The translations under genes and the position numbers were made by a program. A stretch of DNA of 64,000 nt from JADJPF01 sp964492845. Its GTDB lineage: Bacteria; Acidobacteriota; Blastocatellia; Chloracidobacteriales; JADJPF01. The stretch is from the NCBI GenBank assembly GCA_964492845.1, contig CAZBMZ010000014.1, positions 62,001 through 126,000 on the forward strand. The letters run 5' to 3'. Below, piece after piece: positions 43,579-53,010 of the stretch (positions are counted from its first letter, which is position 1; every line of letters begins with the position of its first letter). Below the pieces are notes generated by a model. The model was given only the letters and a program-made list of their open reading frames with translations. It had not been told where the DNA came from and did not search any database.

Positions 43579-43974
43579 TTGTATCTATTACTTAGCAATA
43601 TTAGAAACTCTATGATTTTACATGCTAGGGGTTCTTCTCCTAATGAATGTTGTGGACTAGTTGGCGGAAAAGATAAACTTTTTACTACATATTATCCACT
43701 AGCAAATTGCGCAAAAGAGCCTACAAAGAATTATTTTGCTGACCCAAAAGAATTACTTCTAGCCTTAAAAAAAATATCTTTAGCCAAACAAGACTTATTA
43801 GGTATTTATCATTCACATATACAATCTACTGCTTATCCTTCAAGTAAAGATATAGAGTCGGCTGCTTATCCAAATGCCGTTTATTTTATTGCTTCATTAG
43901 AAGAAGAAAACCTGGCTGCATTTGAAATTAAATCAAAAAATGTTATTAATGTTGATTTTTCAGTTATTGATTAA
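43579..43974 (+). CDS. JAMM/Mov34-type metallopeptidase (M67)
   Basis: The product has 131 residues from a TTG start with no strong ribosome-binding site. The JAMM zinc motif is complete: Glu in SSPNECCGLVGG, then HSHIQSTAYPSSKD (HxH...SxxD). This single-domain form is like bacterial Mec+/M67 peptidases, which release small C-terminally processed proteins such as ThiS/MoaD-like sulfur carriers. No ubiquitin-like or sulfur-carrier gene lies next to it, so its substrate is open. The purine nucleoside phosphorylase gene follows at 33 bp. Confidence 0.85.
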   Translation: MYLLLSNIRNSMILHARGSSPNECCGLVGGKDKLFTTYYPLANCAKEPTKNYFADPKELLLALKKISLAKQDLLGIYHSHIQSTAYPSSKDIESAAYPNAVYFIASLEEENLAAFEIKSKNVINVDFSVID

Positions 43975-44007
43975 AGATTAAAAATAAACTTTTCTAGGAG
44001 ATATTAA

Positions 44008-44832
44008 ATGTCTAACCTTTATGAGAAAGCTCTGGAAGCTGCAAAAGTAATTAAATCAAAATCTGCATGGGATATTAAAACCTTAGTTATTCTTGGATCT
44101 GGACTTGCGGCTTTTGCCGATAAATTATCAGACTCTACAGTAATAAATTATACTGAAATTCCTTATTTTCCCCAGCCAACTGTAATTGGGCATGTAGGAA
44201 AAATGGTATTAGGGCTTTGTGGAGGCTCTCCAGTAGCAGTAATGGCGGGACGTTTTCATCATTATGAAGGTTATGGAATGGAAGAAGTTACATTTCCGGT
44301 TCGAGTTGCATCATTGATGGGAATAAAAAATCTGGTGGTTACTAATGCTTCAGGAGGCTTAAATCCTGAGTTTGAAGCTGGTGATATTATGATTATTTCT
44401 GATCATCTGAATTTAATAGGAGCAAACCCGCTAAGAGGGCCAAATGATGAGCGTTTTGGGGTAAGATTTCCTGACATGACAGAAGTTTATTATTCTGCAT
44501 TTAGAAAAATAGCTGAAAGCGAAGGCCAAGCATTAGGGCTAAAGCTAAAACAAGGTGTTTATACGGCACTGCCTGGGCCAAATTACGAAACACCAGCAGA
44601 AGTAAGAATGCTTAGAATTTTAGGGACTGATGCTGTAGGAATGTCAACGGTTCCAGAAGCAATTGTAGCTAAACAAATGCACATGAAAGTGCTAGGAATT
44701 TCCTGTATTGCTAACCTTGCAGCAGGGATAAAAGAAGGCACATTAGATCATCAAGAAGTGTTAGATATGAGTGCAAGCGTAAGCGAAAAATTTATCGAAT
44801 TATTAAATAAAATTGTGCCAAAATTGGAATAA
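44008..44832 (+). CDS. punA: Purine nucleoside phosphorylase (trimeric type)
   Basis: The product has 274 residues. It splits purine nucleosides with phosphate to give free bases and ribose-1-phosphate. Motifs: VILGSGLAAFADKL, TVIGHVGKMVLG, GRFHHYEGYGMEEVTFPVR, TNASGGLNPEFEAGDIMIISDHLN, GPNYETPAEVRML and GTDAVGMSTVPE, all of the trimeric PNP-I family. A good AGGAG ribosome-binding site is present. It is probably co-transcribed with the M67 peptidase gene and ends at a shared terminator. Confidence 0.93.
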   Translation: MSNLYEKALEAAKVIKSKSAWDIKTLVILGSGLAAFADKLSDSTVINYTEIPYFPQPTVIGHVGKMVLGLCGGSPVAVMAGRFHHYEGYGMEEVTFPVRVASLMGIKNLVVTNASGGLNPEFEAGDIMIISDHLNLIGANPLRGPNDERFGVRFPDMTEVYYSAFRKIAESEGQALGLKLKQGVYTALPGPNYETPAEVRMLRILGTDAVGMSTVPEAIVAKQMHMKVLGISCIANLAAGIKEGTLDHQEVLDMSASVSEKFIELLNKIVPKLE

Positions 44833-44849
44833 AAATTTCTGCCAATTAC

Positions 44850-44912
44850 GCCCAGCCCTGTCATGACTGGGCTATTACAAAATGCCCTGTAGGGGCATTT
44901 AAGGTTTTAATG
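44850..44912 (-). repeat. Compound palindromic repeat, family A
   Basis: CCCAGCCCtgtcatgacTGGGC is followed by a CTATTACAAAA linker and TGCCCctgtaGGGGCA. On the minus strand the order and linker (TTTTGTAATAG) match the other family A clusters. It lies in the 3' region after punA. Confidence 0.75.
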
Positions 44913-44950
44913 CTTCTTTAGAATCAATAACTTATTTCTAGCTAATAGTT

Positions 44951-44986
44951 AAAAATAGCTCAAGAAATTCTTGGGCTATTTTTATT
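44951..44986. terminator. Bidirectional terminator between convergent genes
   Basis: AAAAATAGCTCAAG (44951-44964) pairs with CTTGGGCTATTTTT (44970-44983) with one G-U pair; both strands end in T-runs. It sits between punA (plus) and the CDF gene (minus). Confidence 0.82.
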
Positions 44987-45900
44987 TAACTCTTTTTTGA
45001 AAAAGTTTCTGCCTCGATAAATACTTTTTTAACTTCTGGAAATGTTTGTTTTATTTGGCTATCCATTTTGCTAATTAGGGTTTCTACTTCTAGTGAAGAA
45101 ACAGCATCGGTAAAATCAGCACTTATAGTAACTAAAATATATTCTGGCCCCATGTGCATTGTTAAAACTTCGTGTATGTAGCTTATTTCTTTATAAGAAG
45201 AAACTATTTCACGTATTTTTTGCACTACTTCTTTATTTGCACTTTCTCCAATAAGCAAGCCTTTTGTCTCATAAGCAAGCAAAACGGCTGTACCGCCTAA
45301 AACTACGCCTATTAAAACAGAAGCAGTACCATCAAAATAAGGATTTCCTGTTATTTGACCTAGTAAAATACCTATAAATGCAATTGCTAACCCTAACATA
45401 GCAGCGGAATCTTCAAAAAGAACTAAAAATAGCGTTGGATCTTTGCCCTTTCTAACAGCTTCAAAATATCCTAGTTTACCTTTTTGTTTAGAAAACTCTT
45501 TTAGAGCAAAAAACCATGCAGCCCCTTCAAAAATTAGTGCAAAGCCTAAAACCAAATAATTTATATAAGGGCTAGTAACAGGTTTTGGATCTTTAAGATG
45601 ATCAATTCCTTCATAAATGGAGATTCCAGAACCGAGGGCAAAAATCAAAATAGCAACTACAAAGCTCCAAAAATAAACCTCTTTTCCATGTCCAAAAGGA
45701 AAGTTTTCATCTGGTGGTTTTTGGGATTTTTTTAGTCCATAAAGCAGTAAAACTTGATTTCCAGTGTCTACCATTGAATGTATACCTTCTGATAGCATTG
45801 CAGAACTTGCAGTAAAAAAAGCAGCAAAAAATTTTGTTATCGCTATAAGAAAATTACCTATCATAGCAGCATAAATAACTTTTTTTGACGAAGAAGCCAT
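44986..45900 (-). CDS. Cation diffusion facilitator (CDF) transporter
   Basis: The product has 304 residues with six predicted transmembrane helices. HSMVDTGNQ in TM2 and FEDSAAMLG in TM5 carry the metal-binding HxxxD and ExxD-type patterns, and FPFGHGKEVYFWSF lies in the loop before TM3. The C-terminal about 90 residues are the cytosolic CDF domain (YKEISYIHEVLTMHMGPEYILVTISADF). It would export Zn, Fe, Mn or similar divalent ions in exchange for protons; the metal is not certain. It runs convergent to punA. Confidence 0.9.
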   Translation of the reverse strand: MASSSKKVIYAAMIGNFLIAITKFFAAFFTASSAMLSEGIHSMVDTGNQVLLLYGLKKSQKPPDENFPFGHGKEVYFWSFVVAILIFALGSGISIYEGIDHLKDPKPVTSPYINYLVLGFALIFEGAAWFFALKEFSKQKGKLGYFEAVRKGKDPTLFLVLFEDSAAMLGLAIAFIGILLGQITGNPYFDGTASVLIGVVLGGTAVLLAYETKGLLIGESANKEVVQKIREIVSSYKEISYIHEVLTMHMGPEYILVTISADFTDAVSSLEVETLISKMDSQIKQTFPEVKKVFIEAETFSKKS

Positions 45901-45936
45901 AAAAGAGCCTTTCTATTTTTAGAAATAAATTAAATC

Positions 45937-47553
45937 TTATTTTATTTTATCAGACCCTGTTCTTTGCCAAACCATCATTTTTGGTGATGGGCCAATTTCA
46001 TAGATAAGATGGAAATCTTTTGGAAAATCTGGCATTTTCTCCAACTTTTGCCAAAGAGAGTCCCCTTCTTTGACAACAATAGTGTTGATATTTTCAGGAA
46101 TTTTTTCCGAGTGCCAACCATCAATGCCTTCAAATATAATATCTTGGAATTTAAGATGGCTAAAAGCAATTACTGCTGCTAGATCTCCGCTGTAGATTAG
46201 AGTTTTCTTTTGTGGTGGATGAGCAAGTAAATAATTAGTCAGTTTTCTACGCGCACGAGCTTCACGAATATTAAAATTATTTCGATAAGGTTCTTGAATT
46301 ACAGCTAATTGATTTACTCCAGCAGAAACAAGCCAGTAATAGTTAATCATAACTAGAGAAAAAACAATAAGAAATTTTTTATTATTATCAGGTTTTAGAA
46401 AGATAATAGGAAATATAGCTAAAGCTAATGTTACATTAAGACCATAACGAACATTAAGTAAGGATATTGCACTAATTGGGTATATTTGTATATTGCCCGT
46501 GTAGAGGCTATAAATAGTAAAAAGAAATGGAATAAGTAATAAAAAAGTAGGCAGAATTTTAATTAAAAATTCCTTATTTTTTTCTCGAAAAATAACAAAA
46601 ATAGTGTAAAAAAAAGAAAATATTCCTAGCAAAAAAACTAGCCCAGAACAAGCTAAAGAACTAGCAACAGCAAGTAGACTTGCCAAAACTAGATTGCCTA
46701 CAGCAAAGTCAGCCCAACCCAAACGAGATTGTAAGCGCAAATAAATACCTTTTGCTGAATAAAAGCCATTATAAAACTCTAAGGCATTGCCATAAATTGC
46801 CCAGTTATGCCAAAGCCAATAGATTATGCCTAGAGAGGCTATAGCAGACCAAAGAAACGCCGATCTTGCCCTTTGCTGAATACTTCCCTGTTGAGCAATA
46901 AAAATAACTAAAACTGCCGCTGGTAGCATTGCCCAGGCTTCATAGCGAGTAAGCGTAGCTAGCGAAGTTATAAAGCCAGATAAAACTAAATAATTTTTTG
47001 AGCCACTTAAAGACCATTTTAATAGTAAATATACGGCTAGAACATAAGTAGCTAAAAAAGGAAGTTCCGTCATTGGGCTAGATTGTAGATAAAGAATGCT
47101 AGGGTTAAGAGCAAAAATTAAAGCGGCTAAAACGCCTGCTAGCAAGTGCTGTTCTTGCTTAAAATAGCTAGAAGCAAAAATATTAGCTATTTCAAATAAA
47201 CTCATCACACAAACTAGGTAAGAAACCATTGAAACTAGACTTCCGGCCAAGCCTGTACGCCAAAAATAGTCATGCCAAATAAATGGTAGCATTAGAAAGT
47301 GTGGAAGTGGCAACCAAGGTGAGCCAAGCTGTATATAGCGTTGCCAAAAGCTAGTAGTATCTAAATCTACTATTTTTCGAGCAATATTTAGGTGGGCAAT
47401 CCCATCACCATAAAGATTTGTTAGACCTAAATGAAAAAAATATAAATAGCTAAATAAACTAAGTATCAAAGAAAAAACAAATATAAGTATACGAATTTGA
47501 TTGAGTGAATAAGATTTATTTAGCATTAAAAGAAAATAGCTAATAATTTGCAC
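45937..47553 (-). CDS. Multi-pass membrane glycosyltransferase-like protein (GT39/ArnT type)
   Basis: The product has 538 residues from a GTG; an ATG 9 codons later is an alternative start. There are about ten hydrophobic helices. The first extracytoplasmic loop has YGDGIAHLNIARKIVD, an acidic motif typical of GT-C enzymes such as PMT/ArnT. ATLTRYEAWAMLPAA also fits. The last about 110 residues form a soluble domain. It probably transfers sugar from a polyprenyl-phosphate donor outside the cytoplasm; donor and acceptor are unknown. A family B repeat separates it from pgsA. Confidence 0.72.
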   Translation of the reverse strand: MQIISYFLLMLNKSYSLNQIRILIFVFSLILSLFSYLYFFHLGLTNLYGDGIAHLNIARKIVDLDTTSFWQRYIQLGSPWLPLPHFLMLPFIWHDYFWRTGLAGSLVSMVSYLVCVMSLFEIANIFASSYFKQEQHLLAGVLAALIFALNPSILYLQSSPMTELPFLATYVLAVYLLLKWSLSGSKNYLVLSGFITSLATLTRYEAWAMLPAAVLVIFIAQQGSIQQRARSAFLWSAIASLGIIYWLWHNWAIYGNALEFYNGFYSAKGIYLRLQSRLGWADFAVGNLVLASLLAVASSLACSGLVFLLGIFSFFYTIFVIFREKNKEFLIKILPTFLLLIPFLFTIYSLYTGNIQIYPISAISLLNVRYGLNVTLALAIFPIIFLKPDNNKKFLIVFSLVMINYYWLVSAGVNQLAVIQEPYRNNFNIREARARRKLTNYLLAHPPQKKTLIYSGDLAAVIAFSHLKFQDIIFEGIDGWHSEKIPENINTIVVKEGDSLWQKLEKMPDFPKDFHLIYEIGPSPKMMVWQRTGSDKIK

Positions 47554-47561
47554 ATCTTAAA

Positions 47562-47613
47562 ATCGCGTAAGCGATGACACAAGCTTTAGCTTGGTACGTG
47601 AGTGCCAAGATCG
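47562..47613 (+). repeat. Compound palindromic repeat, family B (short copy)
   Basis: TCGC-gtaa-GCGA, TGACACAAGCTTTAGC, then TTGGTACgtgaGTGCCAA. It corresponds to the right half of the 42.1-kb copy. It lies between pgsA and the glycosyltransferase gene. Confidence 0.72.
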
Positions 47614-47621
47614 CATAAAAA

Positions 47622-48362
47622 TTAAAGATTTTTTTCTTCCATAGGTAAATCATTTTCTGCAATGGGTTTTTCTTTATGTCGTCTTTTCATTAACTCTCTT
47701 AAACGTCTTCTTTTTTGGCGTACTTCAAAACGATCTCGGACTTTACCATAAAATTTATAGAAATACCCAACCATTGAATAAAGCGAAGAAAAAACTACTA
47801 TCCAAAGCATACCGCGTCCGGCTGAGTGGCAAAGCATGCGAAATTGGTCAATTGTAATGTCTTTTGTTCTAGTAATTTCTGATAAAATTTGCCCAAAACT
47901 TGGGTTATCAGACGGAGGTAAACCATCAACTGTACCTAAAAGTAACAAAGTAATGGCTAGAACTTGAGTAGCCATTTTTAGTTTACCCATTTTAGAAGCA
48001 GCAATAGTAAAACCTTCAGTAGCAGCAATAGAACGTAGGCCAGAAACAGCAAATTCACGAGCAATAATAATTACTACGGCCCAGGCAGGAGCAACATGAG
48101 TTTCTACTAAGGAAATAAATGCGGCTGAAATCAATAATTTATCTGCGATTGGATCAAGTAAAGTTCCTAAAGTAGTAACTTCTCCACGGCGACGGGCAAG
48201 AAATCCATCCAACAAATCTGTAAGTGCCGCAGCTAAAAACAGCGAAACACCTAAAATTTGTTGGGGCATACCAAACTTGCTTGCAACATTTGTTAGTAAG
48301 ACTACTACCAATATTGGTACAAGAAATATACGTGTAATAGTTAGCGTGTTTGGGAGGTTCAA
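47622..48362 (-). CDS. pgsA: CDP-diacylglycerol--glycerol-3-phosphate 3-phosphatidyltransferase
   Basis: The product has 246 residues, an integral membrane enzyme that makes phosphatidylglycerophosphate for phosphatidylglycerol and cardiolipin. The CDP-alcohol phosphotransferase motif is complete: DLLDGFLARRRGEVTTLGTLLDPIADK (D-G-x2-A-R-x8-G-x3-D-x3-D). MNLPNTLTITRIFLVPILV at the start is typical. About 50 residues of basic, helical C-terminal tail follow, making it longer than the usual 180-190. It lies downstream of dnaN on the same strand. Confidence 0.93.
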   Translation of the reverse strand: MNLPNTLTITRIFLVPILVVVLLTNVASKFGMPQQILGVSLFLAAALTDLLDGFLARRRGEVTTLGTLLDPIADKLLISAAFISLVETHVAPAWAVVIIIAREFAVSGLRSIAATEGFTIAASKMGKLKMATQVLAITLLLLGTVDGLPPSDNPSFGQILSEITRTKDITIDQFRMLCHSAGRGMLWIVVFSSLYSMVGYFYKFYGKVRDRFEVRQKRRRLRELMKRRHKEKPIAENDLPMEEKNL

Positions 48363-48506
48363 ACTGCCCTACCTACAATGTCCATATTAGGATTTTATCA
48401 GCATAAAAATAATTTATTTGGCAAAAATTCTAGCAAAAAACCCTTAAACTTCCAAGTGTTGCAATGTCTTCATTATTCTACAAATAGCTAAAAATAAGCT
48501 ATTTTC

Positions 48507-49661
48507 CTAGATCCTCATTGGCATTACTACATATTTATAATCAAGCCCCAAGTCTTTTTTAGGTCGCAGTTGTGCTTGGCTATTAACATCCTTAAACTCT
48601 AAGTTAAATTCCTCTGTCCCAACAGAATTAAGAAAATCTAAAAGGTAAGAAGAATTAAAACCAACATTAATTTCCGGCCCATTATACTCAGTTAAAATTG
48701 TTTCTTCAGCCTTTCCTACTTCGCTACTTTGAGAAGTTATTTCCGCTAAATTATCAGACACACGCAATTTAATACCTCGACTTTTTTCATCAGCCATAAG
48801 AGCAGCACGTTTAATAGCAGACAAAAAGTCACTAGTAGAAAATACCATAGAAAGTTTTACTTCTTTTGGCATAACTAGTTCATAATTTGGAAATTGTCCT
48901 GAAAGGGTGCGAGAAATAAGAAGGCGTTGCCCTACCTTAAAAAATAAATGGTTATCATCCTTTTCAAAATAAACAACTTCTGGTTGTTTTTGAATGTCTT
49001 TTTCGTCTTTGCCCTTGTTATCTCCAAAGTCAGAAAGCATTTTTAGCAATTCTGTTAGGGTTTTTCTTGGAATTAGAACCTTAAAGTCTTCTGTTAGGTC
49101 TTGAACAAAGTTTTTTTGTTCAACATAAGCTAGACGATGACCATCAGTAGCAATCATACGAGCAGATTCTTTACTTAAAACAAATTGCGCACCATTAAGA
49201 GCAAACCTTTGATTTTCTTCTTGAGTAATAGCATAAATAGTATGTTCAATTAAGTAACGTAGTCCATCAGCAGGAAAAGAAAGTTTTGTTTCTTTAGGCT
49301 CTGGAACTGTAGGGAAAGAATCCTCGGGCTGCCCTACAATACGATATTTAGAGCGTTGACAACGAAGTTCGGCCCAGGACTGTTCATCTTTCTTTAAGTG
49401 TATTTCCGCATCTGGCAAATTACGGACAATTTCAAAAAGTTTTCTTGCATGAATTAACATTGTGCCAGGCTTTTTTACTTCTGCTTCACATTGGCAACGA
49501 ATAGTAACATCTAAGTCTGTAGCAATAATTTTAATTGCATCAGTACCATCTGAAGTAATAGAAATATTTTGCAAAGCTGGAATAGTGTTTTTCTTTTCAA
49601 TTACGCCTTGAACAAAGCCCAATTCCTTTTGCAGATTGCTCTTTTTTACCGTGAACTCCAC
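48507..49661 (-). CDS. dnaN: DNA polymerase III beta subunit (sliding clamp)
   Basis: The product has 384 residues. The homodimeric clamp tethers DNA polymerase III to DNA. MEFTVKKSNLQKELGFVQGVIEKKNTIPALQNI at the start, RFALNGAQFVLSKESARMIATDGHRLAYVE in the middle, and the C-terminal YKYVVMPMRI (clamp-end consensus) are characteristic. An insertion of about 20 residues near 225 (DNKGKDEKDIQKQPE) is charged. The gene follows dnaA with a 329-bp spacer, the classical dnaA-dnaN order. Confidence 0.96.
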   Translation of the reverse strand: MEFTVKKSNLQKELGFVQGVIEKKNTIPALQNISITSDGTDAIKIIATDLDVTIRCQCEAEVKKPGTMLIHARKLFEIVRNLPDAEIHLKKDEQSWAELRCQRSKYRIVGQPEDSFPTVPEPKETKLSFPADGLRYLIEHTIYAITQEENQRFALNGAQFVLSKESARMIATDGHRLAYVEQKNFVQDLTEDFKVLIPRKTLTELLKMLSDFGDNKGKDEKDIQKQPEVVYFEKDDNHLFFKVGQRLLISRTLSGQFPNYELVMPKEVKLSMVFSTSDFLSAIKRAALMADEKSRGIKLRVSDNLAEITSQSSEVGKAEETILTEYNGPEINVGFNSSYLLDFLNSVGTEEFNLEFKDVNSQAQLRPKKDLGLDYKYVVMPMRI

Positions 49662-49990
49662 GCTTTTACTCCTTTAAGTAAAATTTAATAGGTTTTAGTA
49701 ATTAAACTACTTTTTAGAAATTAGTTACTTTCTATAAGATCTTATTTCTTGATCTAAAAAAATTAAAAATTTAGTTATAGATCAAGTATTAATAATAGAG
49801 CCTGTGGAAATGTGAAAAAAGTTTTGTAACTTATTGCAAATAAGACACTTTTATCAATAAAAAGCTGTGCGATCTGCTGTGGATCCAAGTGTGTAAAACT
49901 TCTTTGCCTGTGGATCCTTTTTAACAGTAAAATTTTTTTTCACAGGATCCAAAGGGATCCAAAAAACTTTATAGGAAAAGTCAAACAACT
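49662..49990. other. dnaA-dnaN spacer, candidate part of oriC
   Basis: This 329-bp non-coding spacer has DnaA-box-like nonamers: TGTGGAAAT (49803-49811) and TGTGGATCC (49878-49886 and 49909-49917), plus CACAGGATCC near 49941. It has four GGATCC palindromes, eight GATC in all, and A/T-rich stretches that could unwind. The boxes differ from the E. coli consensus in the last two bases, so the call is tentative. The dnaN promoter should also be here. Confidence 0.5.
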
Positions 49991-51409
49991 TTATTTTAAT
50001 GAACTAGTTAGGCTGTTAATAACTCTGTGGAAATCTTTGTCCGTTTTGTATAGTGCTGTTATTTTACTCACACTATGAAGCACCGTAGTATGATGCTTTC
50101 CTCCAAACTCTCTACCGATTTCTGGCAAACTAGCTTTTGTTAATGTTTTACATAAATACATTGCTACTTGCCTAGGAATTGCGATACTACGAGAGTTATT
50201 TTTTGATTTTAGATCATTAACCTTTAATCCATAATGGCTTGCCACTACTTTTTGAATTGTTTCTATTGAAATTCCTCGTTCATCTTCGTCAATAATATTT
50301 CTTAATACTTCTTGAGCAAGTTGTAATGTAATAGGCTGCTTTTTTAGCGATGAATAGGCGACTAGACGAACCAAAGAACCTTCTAATTCTCGTACATTAG
50401 ACTTTATTTTACTTGCAATAAAAAGAGCTAAATCATTTTCTAAATCAATTTTTTCCAGTTCTGCTTTACGTCTTAAAATTGCTACCTTGGTTTCTAAGTC
50501 AGGAGGTTGAATATCTGCTAGCAAACCCCATTCAAATCGGGAGTGCAGCCGTTCTTCCAATGTAGGAATTTCTTTTGGCGGACAATCAGAAGAAATAACA
50601 ATTTGTTTTTGTGCGTCGTATAATGCGTTGAATGTATGGAAAAATTCTTCTTGAGTTCTTTCCTTGCCAGCAATAAATTGGATATCATCAACTAGTAAAA
50701 CGTCTATTGACCTATACTTCTCACGAAAAGTTAAAGTCTTATCGTAACGAATGGCGTTAATTAGTTCATTCATAAACTTTTCTGCGGAAATATAAACAAG
50801 TCGTAAGTGTCGGTTACGGGATCGTATAGTATGTCCAACGGCATGCATCAAGTGGGTTTTTCCTAAACCTACACCTCCATATATAAAAAGAGGATTATAA
50901 GCTTTTGATGGAGCCGCCGCGACAGCTTGTGCCGCAGCATGAGCAAATTGGTTTGAAGAACCTACTACAAAGTTTTCAAATGAATATTTTTGATTTAATG
51001 GGGTTTCAATCGGTTCAATATCTACAAATCTAGTACTAACAAATTCATCTAGCCCAGCATCATCAAAACCACTATAAACTAATGATGGAGAAGCTTTTAT
51101 ACTTTCTTGAGAATCAAAAAAATCCTTATTCCTAAAATTATTACTTTGTTTACCTTTATCATTAAAACTAAAAATAATTCGATAATTACTAAGACCTAAG
51201 TCCGATAAAGCTTTTGATATTTCTTCGCTATAATTTTCTATAATCCAATTTTCAAATACTTTGTCTGGAGCAGTTAAATAAATAACACTATTGGAATTAG
51301 ATAAAAAAGTTATAGGTTCAAACCAAGTATCAAAGCTTTGATGATTTATTTTTTCCTTAATTAAGGAAAGAATAGAGTCCCAAAGATTTGGGCTACTTTT
51401 TATGTTCAT
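49991..51409 (-). CDS. dnaA: Chromosomal replication initiator protein DnaA
   Basis: The product has 472 residues. Domain I starts MNIKSSPNLWDSILSLIKEKINHQSFDTWFEPI. Domain II is a variable Ser/Asn linker (about 90-140). The AAA+ domain has YGGVGLGKTHLMHAVG (Walker A) and LLVDDIQFIAGKE (Walker B). Domain IV has the DnaA-box-binding signature REFGGKHHTTVLHS. It binds oriC and opens the duplex. Its upstream region is divergent from a sigma-factor gene, and dnaN follows downstream. Confidence 0.97.
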   Translation of the reverse strand: MNIKSSPNLWDSILSLIKEKINHQSFDTWFEPITFLSNSNSVIYLTAPDKVFENWIIENYSEEISKALSDLGLSNYRIIFSFNDKGKQSNNFRNKDFFDSQESIKASPSLVYSGFDDAGLDEFVSTRFVDIEPIETPLNQKYSFENFVVGSSNQFAHAAAQAVAAAPSKAYNPLFIYGGVGLGKTHLMHAVGHTIRSRNRHLRLVYISAEKFMNELINAIRYDKTLTFREKYRSIDVLLVDDIQFIAGKERTQEEFFHTFNALYDAQKQIVISSDCPPKEIPTLEERLHSRFEWGLLADIQPPDLETKVAILRRKAELEKIDLENDLALFIASKIKSNVRELEGSLVRLVAYSSLKKQPITLQLAQEVLRNIIDEDERGISIETIQKVVASHYGLKVNDLKSKNNSRSIAIPRQVAMYLCKTLTKASLPEIGREFGGKHHTTVLHSVSKITALYKTDKDFHRVINSLTSSLK

Positions 51410-51998
51410 AAACTATATCCGATCCATTGCACAGTAACCTAAGTAGTTTTTAGGTTAATAATTTGTTTTTATAGTTTAATTTTTAAGACTAAGACGAGAT
51501 AAAGATTTAACTCTTAGATAAGATTTCCACAGCATTTTAACAGCTTTTTAATGTTATAAAATATATTAGTTGTGAAGAACTAAGAGGCTTATTTTTCAGT
51601 TATTTAAGCTGTTGAAAATATTTTTTCAGACCAAAATCGAGATTAGCATATGCTTTTATTGCTTTGCAATTGATTTTCACAGGAAAGAATAGAAAAAAAG
51701 CTTTCTTAAAAGTTCTTTTTAGAGCTATGAACATTTTTATCAAGATCTTAGCTAAGCAAAAAATTTTCCGATCACTTAAGGAAAATTTTTACATTTTTTT
51801 TACAGTAGAAAGGAATTTTTAGGTAAAATTTTGATCTTTTATTAATAATTGAAGCAAGGAAGCATTGAATAGAAAAAATAAAACTCTTATTTTAGTCTAA
51901 TCAAAGATAGAACTAAAATAGCCTAGGGTTAGATTCTTAATTCTAGGTCAAATTTTAGGATTAAAAAATGTAATCAATGTAACCTTAGGGCATAAGAC
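51410..51998. other. Long intergenic region upstream of dnaA
   Basis: This stretch of about 590 bp lies between divergent dnaA and the sigma-factor gene. It is strongly AT-rich, with a DnaA-box-like TTTCCACAG near 51523 and a TTTTCACAGG near 51674, and several T-runs. It may contain origin elements together with the promoters of both genes. I see no gene, repeat or clear hairpin. Confidence 0.45.
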
Positions 51999-52901
51999 GT
52001 GCAAATAAGTTCAAAAGATTTTATTAGTAGGTTTAATAAAGAAATAACAGAGATTTATTTCTCAATAACTAAAAGATATTCAATAACCAAAGAAAGGTTT
52101 TCAGATGTTCTTTATTCTGTAACACTTAGATATTTACTAAAATCTTCTCCAGATGCTAGTAGTAGAGAAATTATAGCCTTTTTACTTCAATTAAATGCCC
52201 AGGATCTTTGTTTTGCTGTTGCATGTTCTGAAGCAGATGAAACAGCTTGGGAAGATTTTATGCGAGATTACAGAGGGTTTTTACAAGCAGTTGCTCATCA
52301 ATTAACAAAAAATGAAACTCAAGCTGAAGAACTAGTAGAAATTGCCTGGAGTGAACTCTTTGGACTTCGAGAAGTAGAAGGAAAACGTGTAAGTAAATTT
52401 TCTTCTTATTCTGGCAAAGGTTCGCTAAAAGGATGGTTAAAGGCGGTTTTATTTCAGCTTTCTGTTGATCGTCATCGAAAACAAGGTAGATATGTACAAA
52501 CAGAAGAGGAAAGTGACTTTGAACGTCTAACACCAGCAGTTGCTCATGCAGCGGAAAAAACTCCTTCTATTGGAAAGCGTTATCAAATTGCTACACATAA
52601 AGCACTAGAAAAAGCTATTACTACCTTAGATTCTCGTATGAAATTAGTATTAAGCTATTATTATTATGATAATTTAACACTAAAGCAGATAGGACAAGTT
52701 TTTGGGGTACATGAAGCAACTGCAAGTCGTTGGTTACAAAAAATTCAACAAGATATTAGACAAGAAGTAGAAAAACTTCTTAAGCAAGAGCATCAATTTA
52801 ATAATGTTCAAATAAAAGAATGTTTAGAATTTGCTTCTCAAAGCGAAGGTGTAGACATCAAAACTTTACTAACAAGTTCAGAACCTCCAAGAGGCCCTTA
52901 A
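51999..52901 (+). CDS. Sigma-70-family RNA polymerase sigma factor
   Basis: The product has 300 residues from a GTG start. An N-terminal extension of about 80 residues precedes sigma region 2 (about 83-163: WEDFMRDYRGFLQAVAHQLTKNETQAEELVEIAWSELF...GSLKGWLKAVLFQLSVDRHRK). Region 4 (about 201-257) has LDSRMKLVLSYYYYDNLTLKQIGQVFGVHEATASRWLQKIQ, a helix-turn-helix recognising -35 elements. There is no region 3, so it is ECF-like with an unusual N-terminal extension. The next gene encodes a zinc-finger membrane protein that looks like its anti-sigma factor. Confidence 0.85.
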   Translation: MQISSKDFISRFNKEITEIYFSITKRYSITKERFSDVLYSVTLRYLLKSSPDASSREIIAFLLQLNAQDLCFAVACSEADETAWEDFMRDYRGFLQAVAHQLTKNETQAEELVEIAWSELFGLREVEGKRVSKFSSYSGKGSLKGWLKAVLFQLSVDRHRKQGRYVQTEEESDFERLTPAVAHAAEKTPSIGKRYQIATHKALEKAITTLDSRMKLVLSYYYYDNLTLKQIGQVFGVHEATASRWLQKIQQDIRQEVEKLLKQEHQFNNVQIKECLEFASQSEGVDIKTLLTSSEPPRGP

Positions 52902-53010
52902 ATTTAGTAGAAATGTCTGCAAGTTTTTTTTTAACTTGCGTTCCTGCTATGGGAAAAGTAGAAGCTATTTTTAGAAAGAAGTATTTTTGGTAGCTTTTTA
53001 AGGGGAAAAA

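Noticed and set aside
52919..52939. GCAAGTT...AACTTGC hairpin between the sigma and anti-sigma genes
   Set aside because: The stem is only 7 bp, the T-run is in the loop rather than after the stem, and the two genes are probably co-transcribed.
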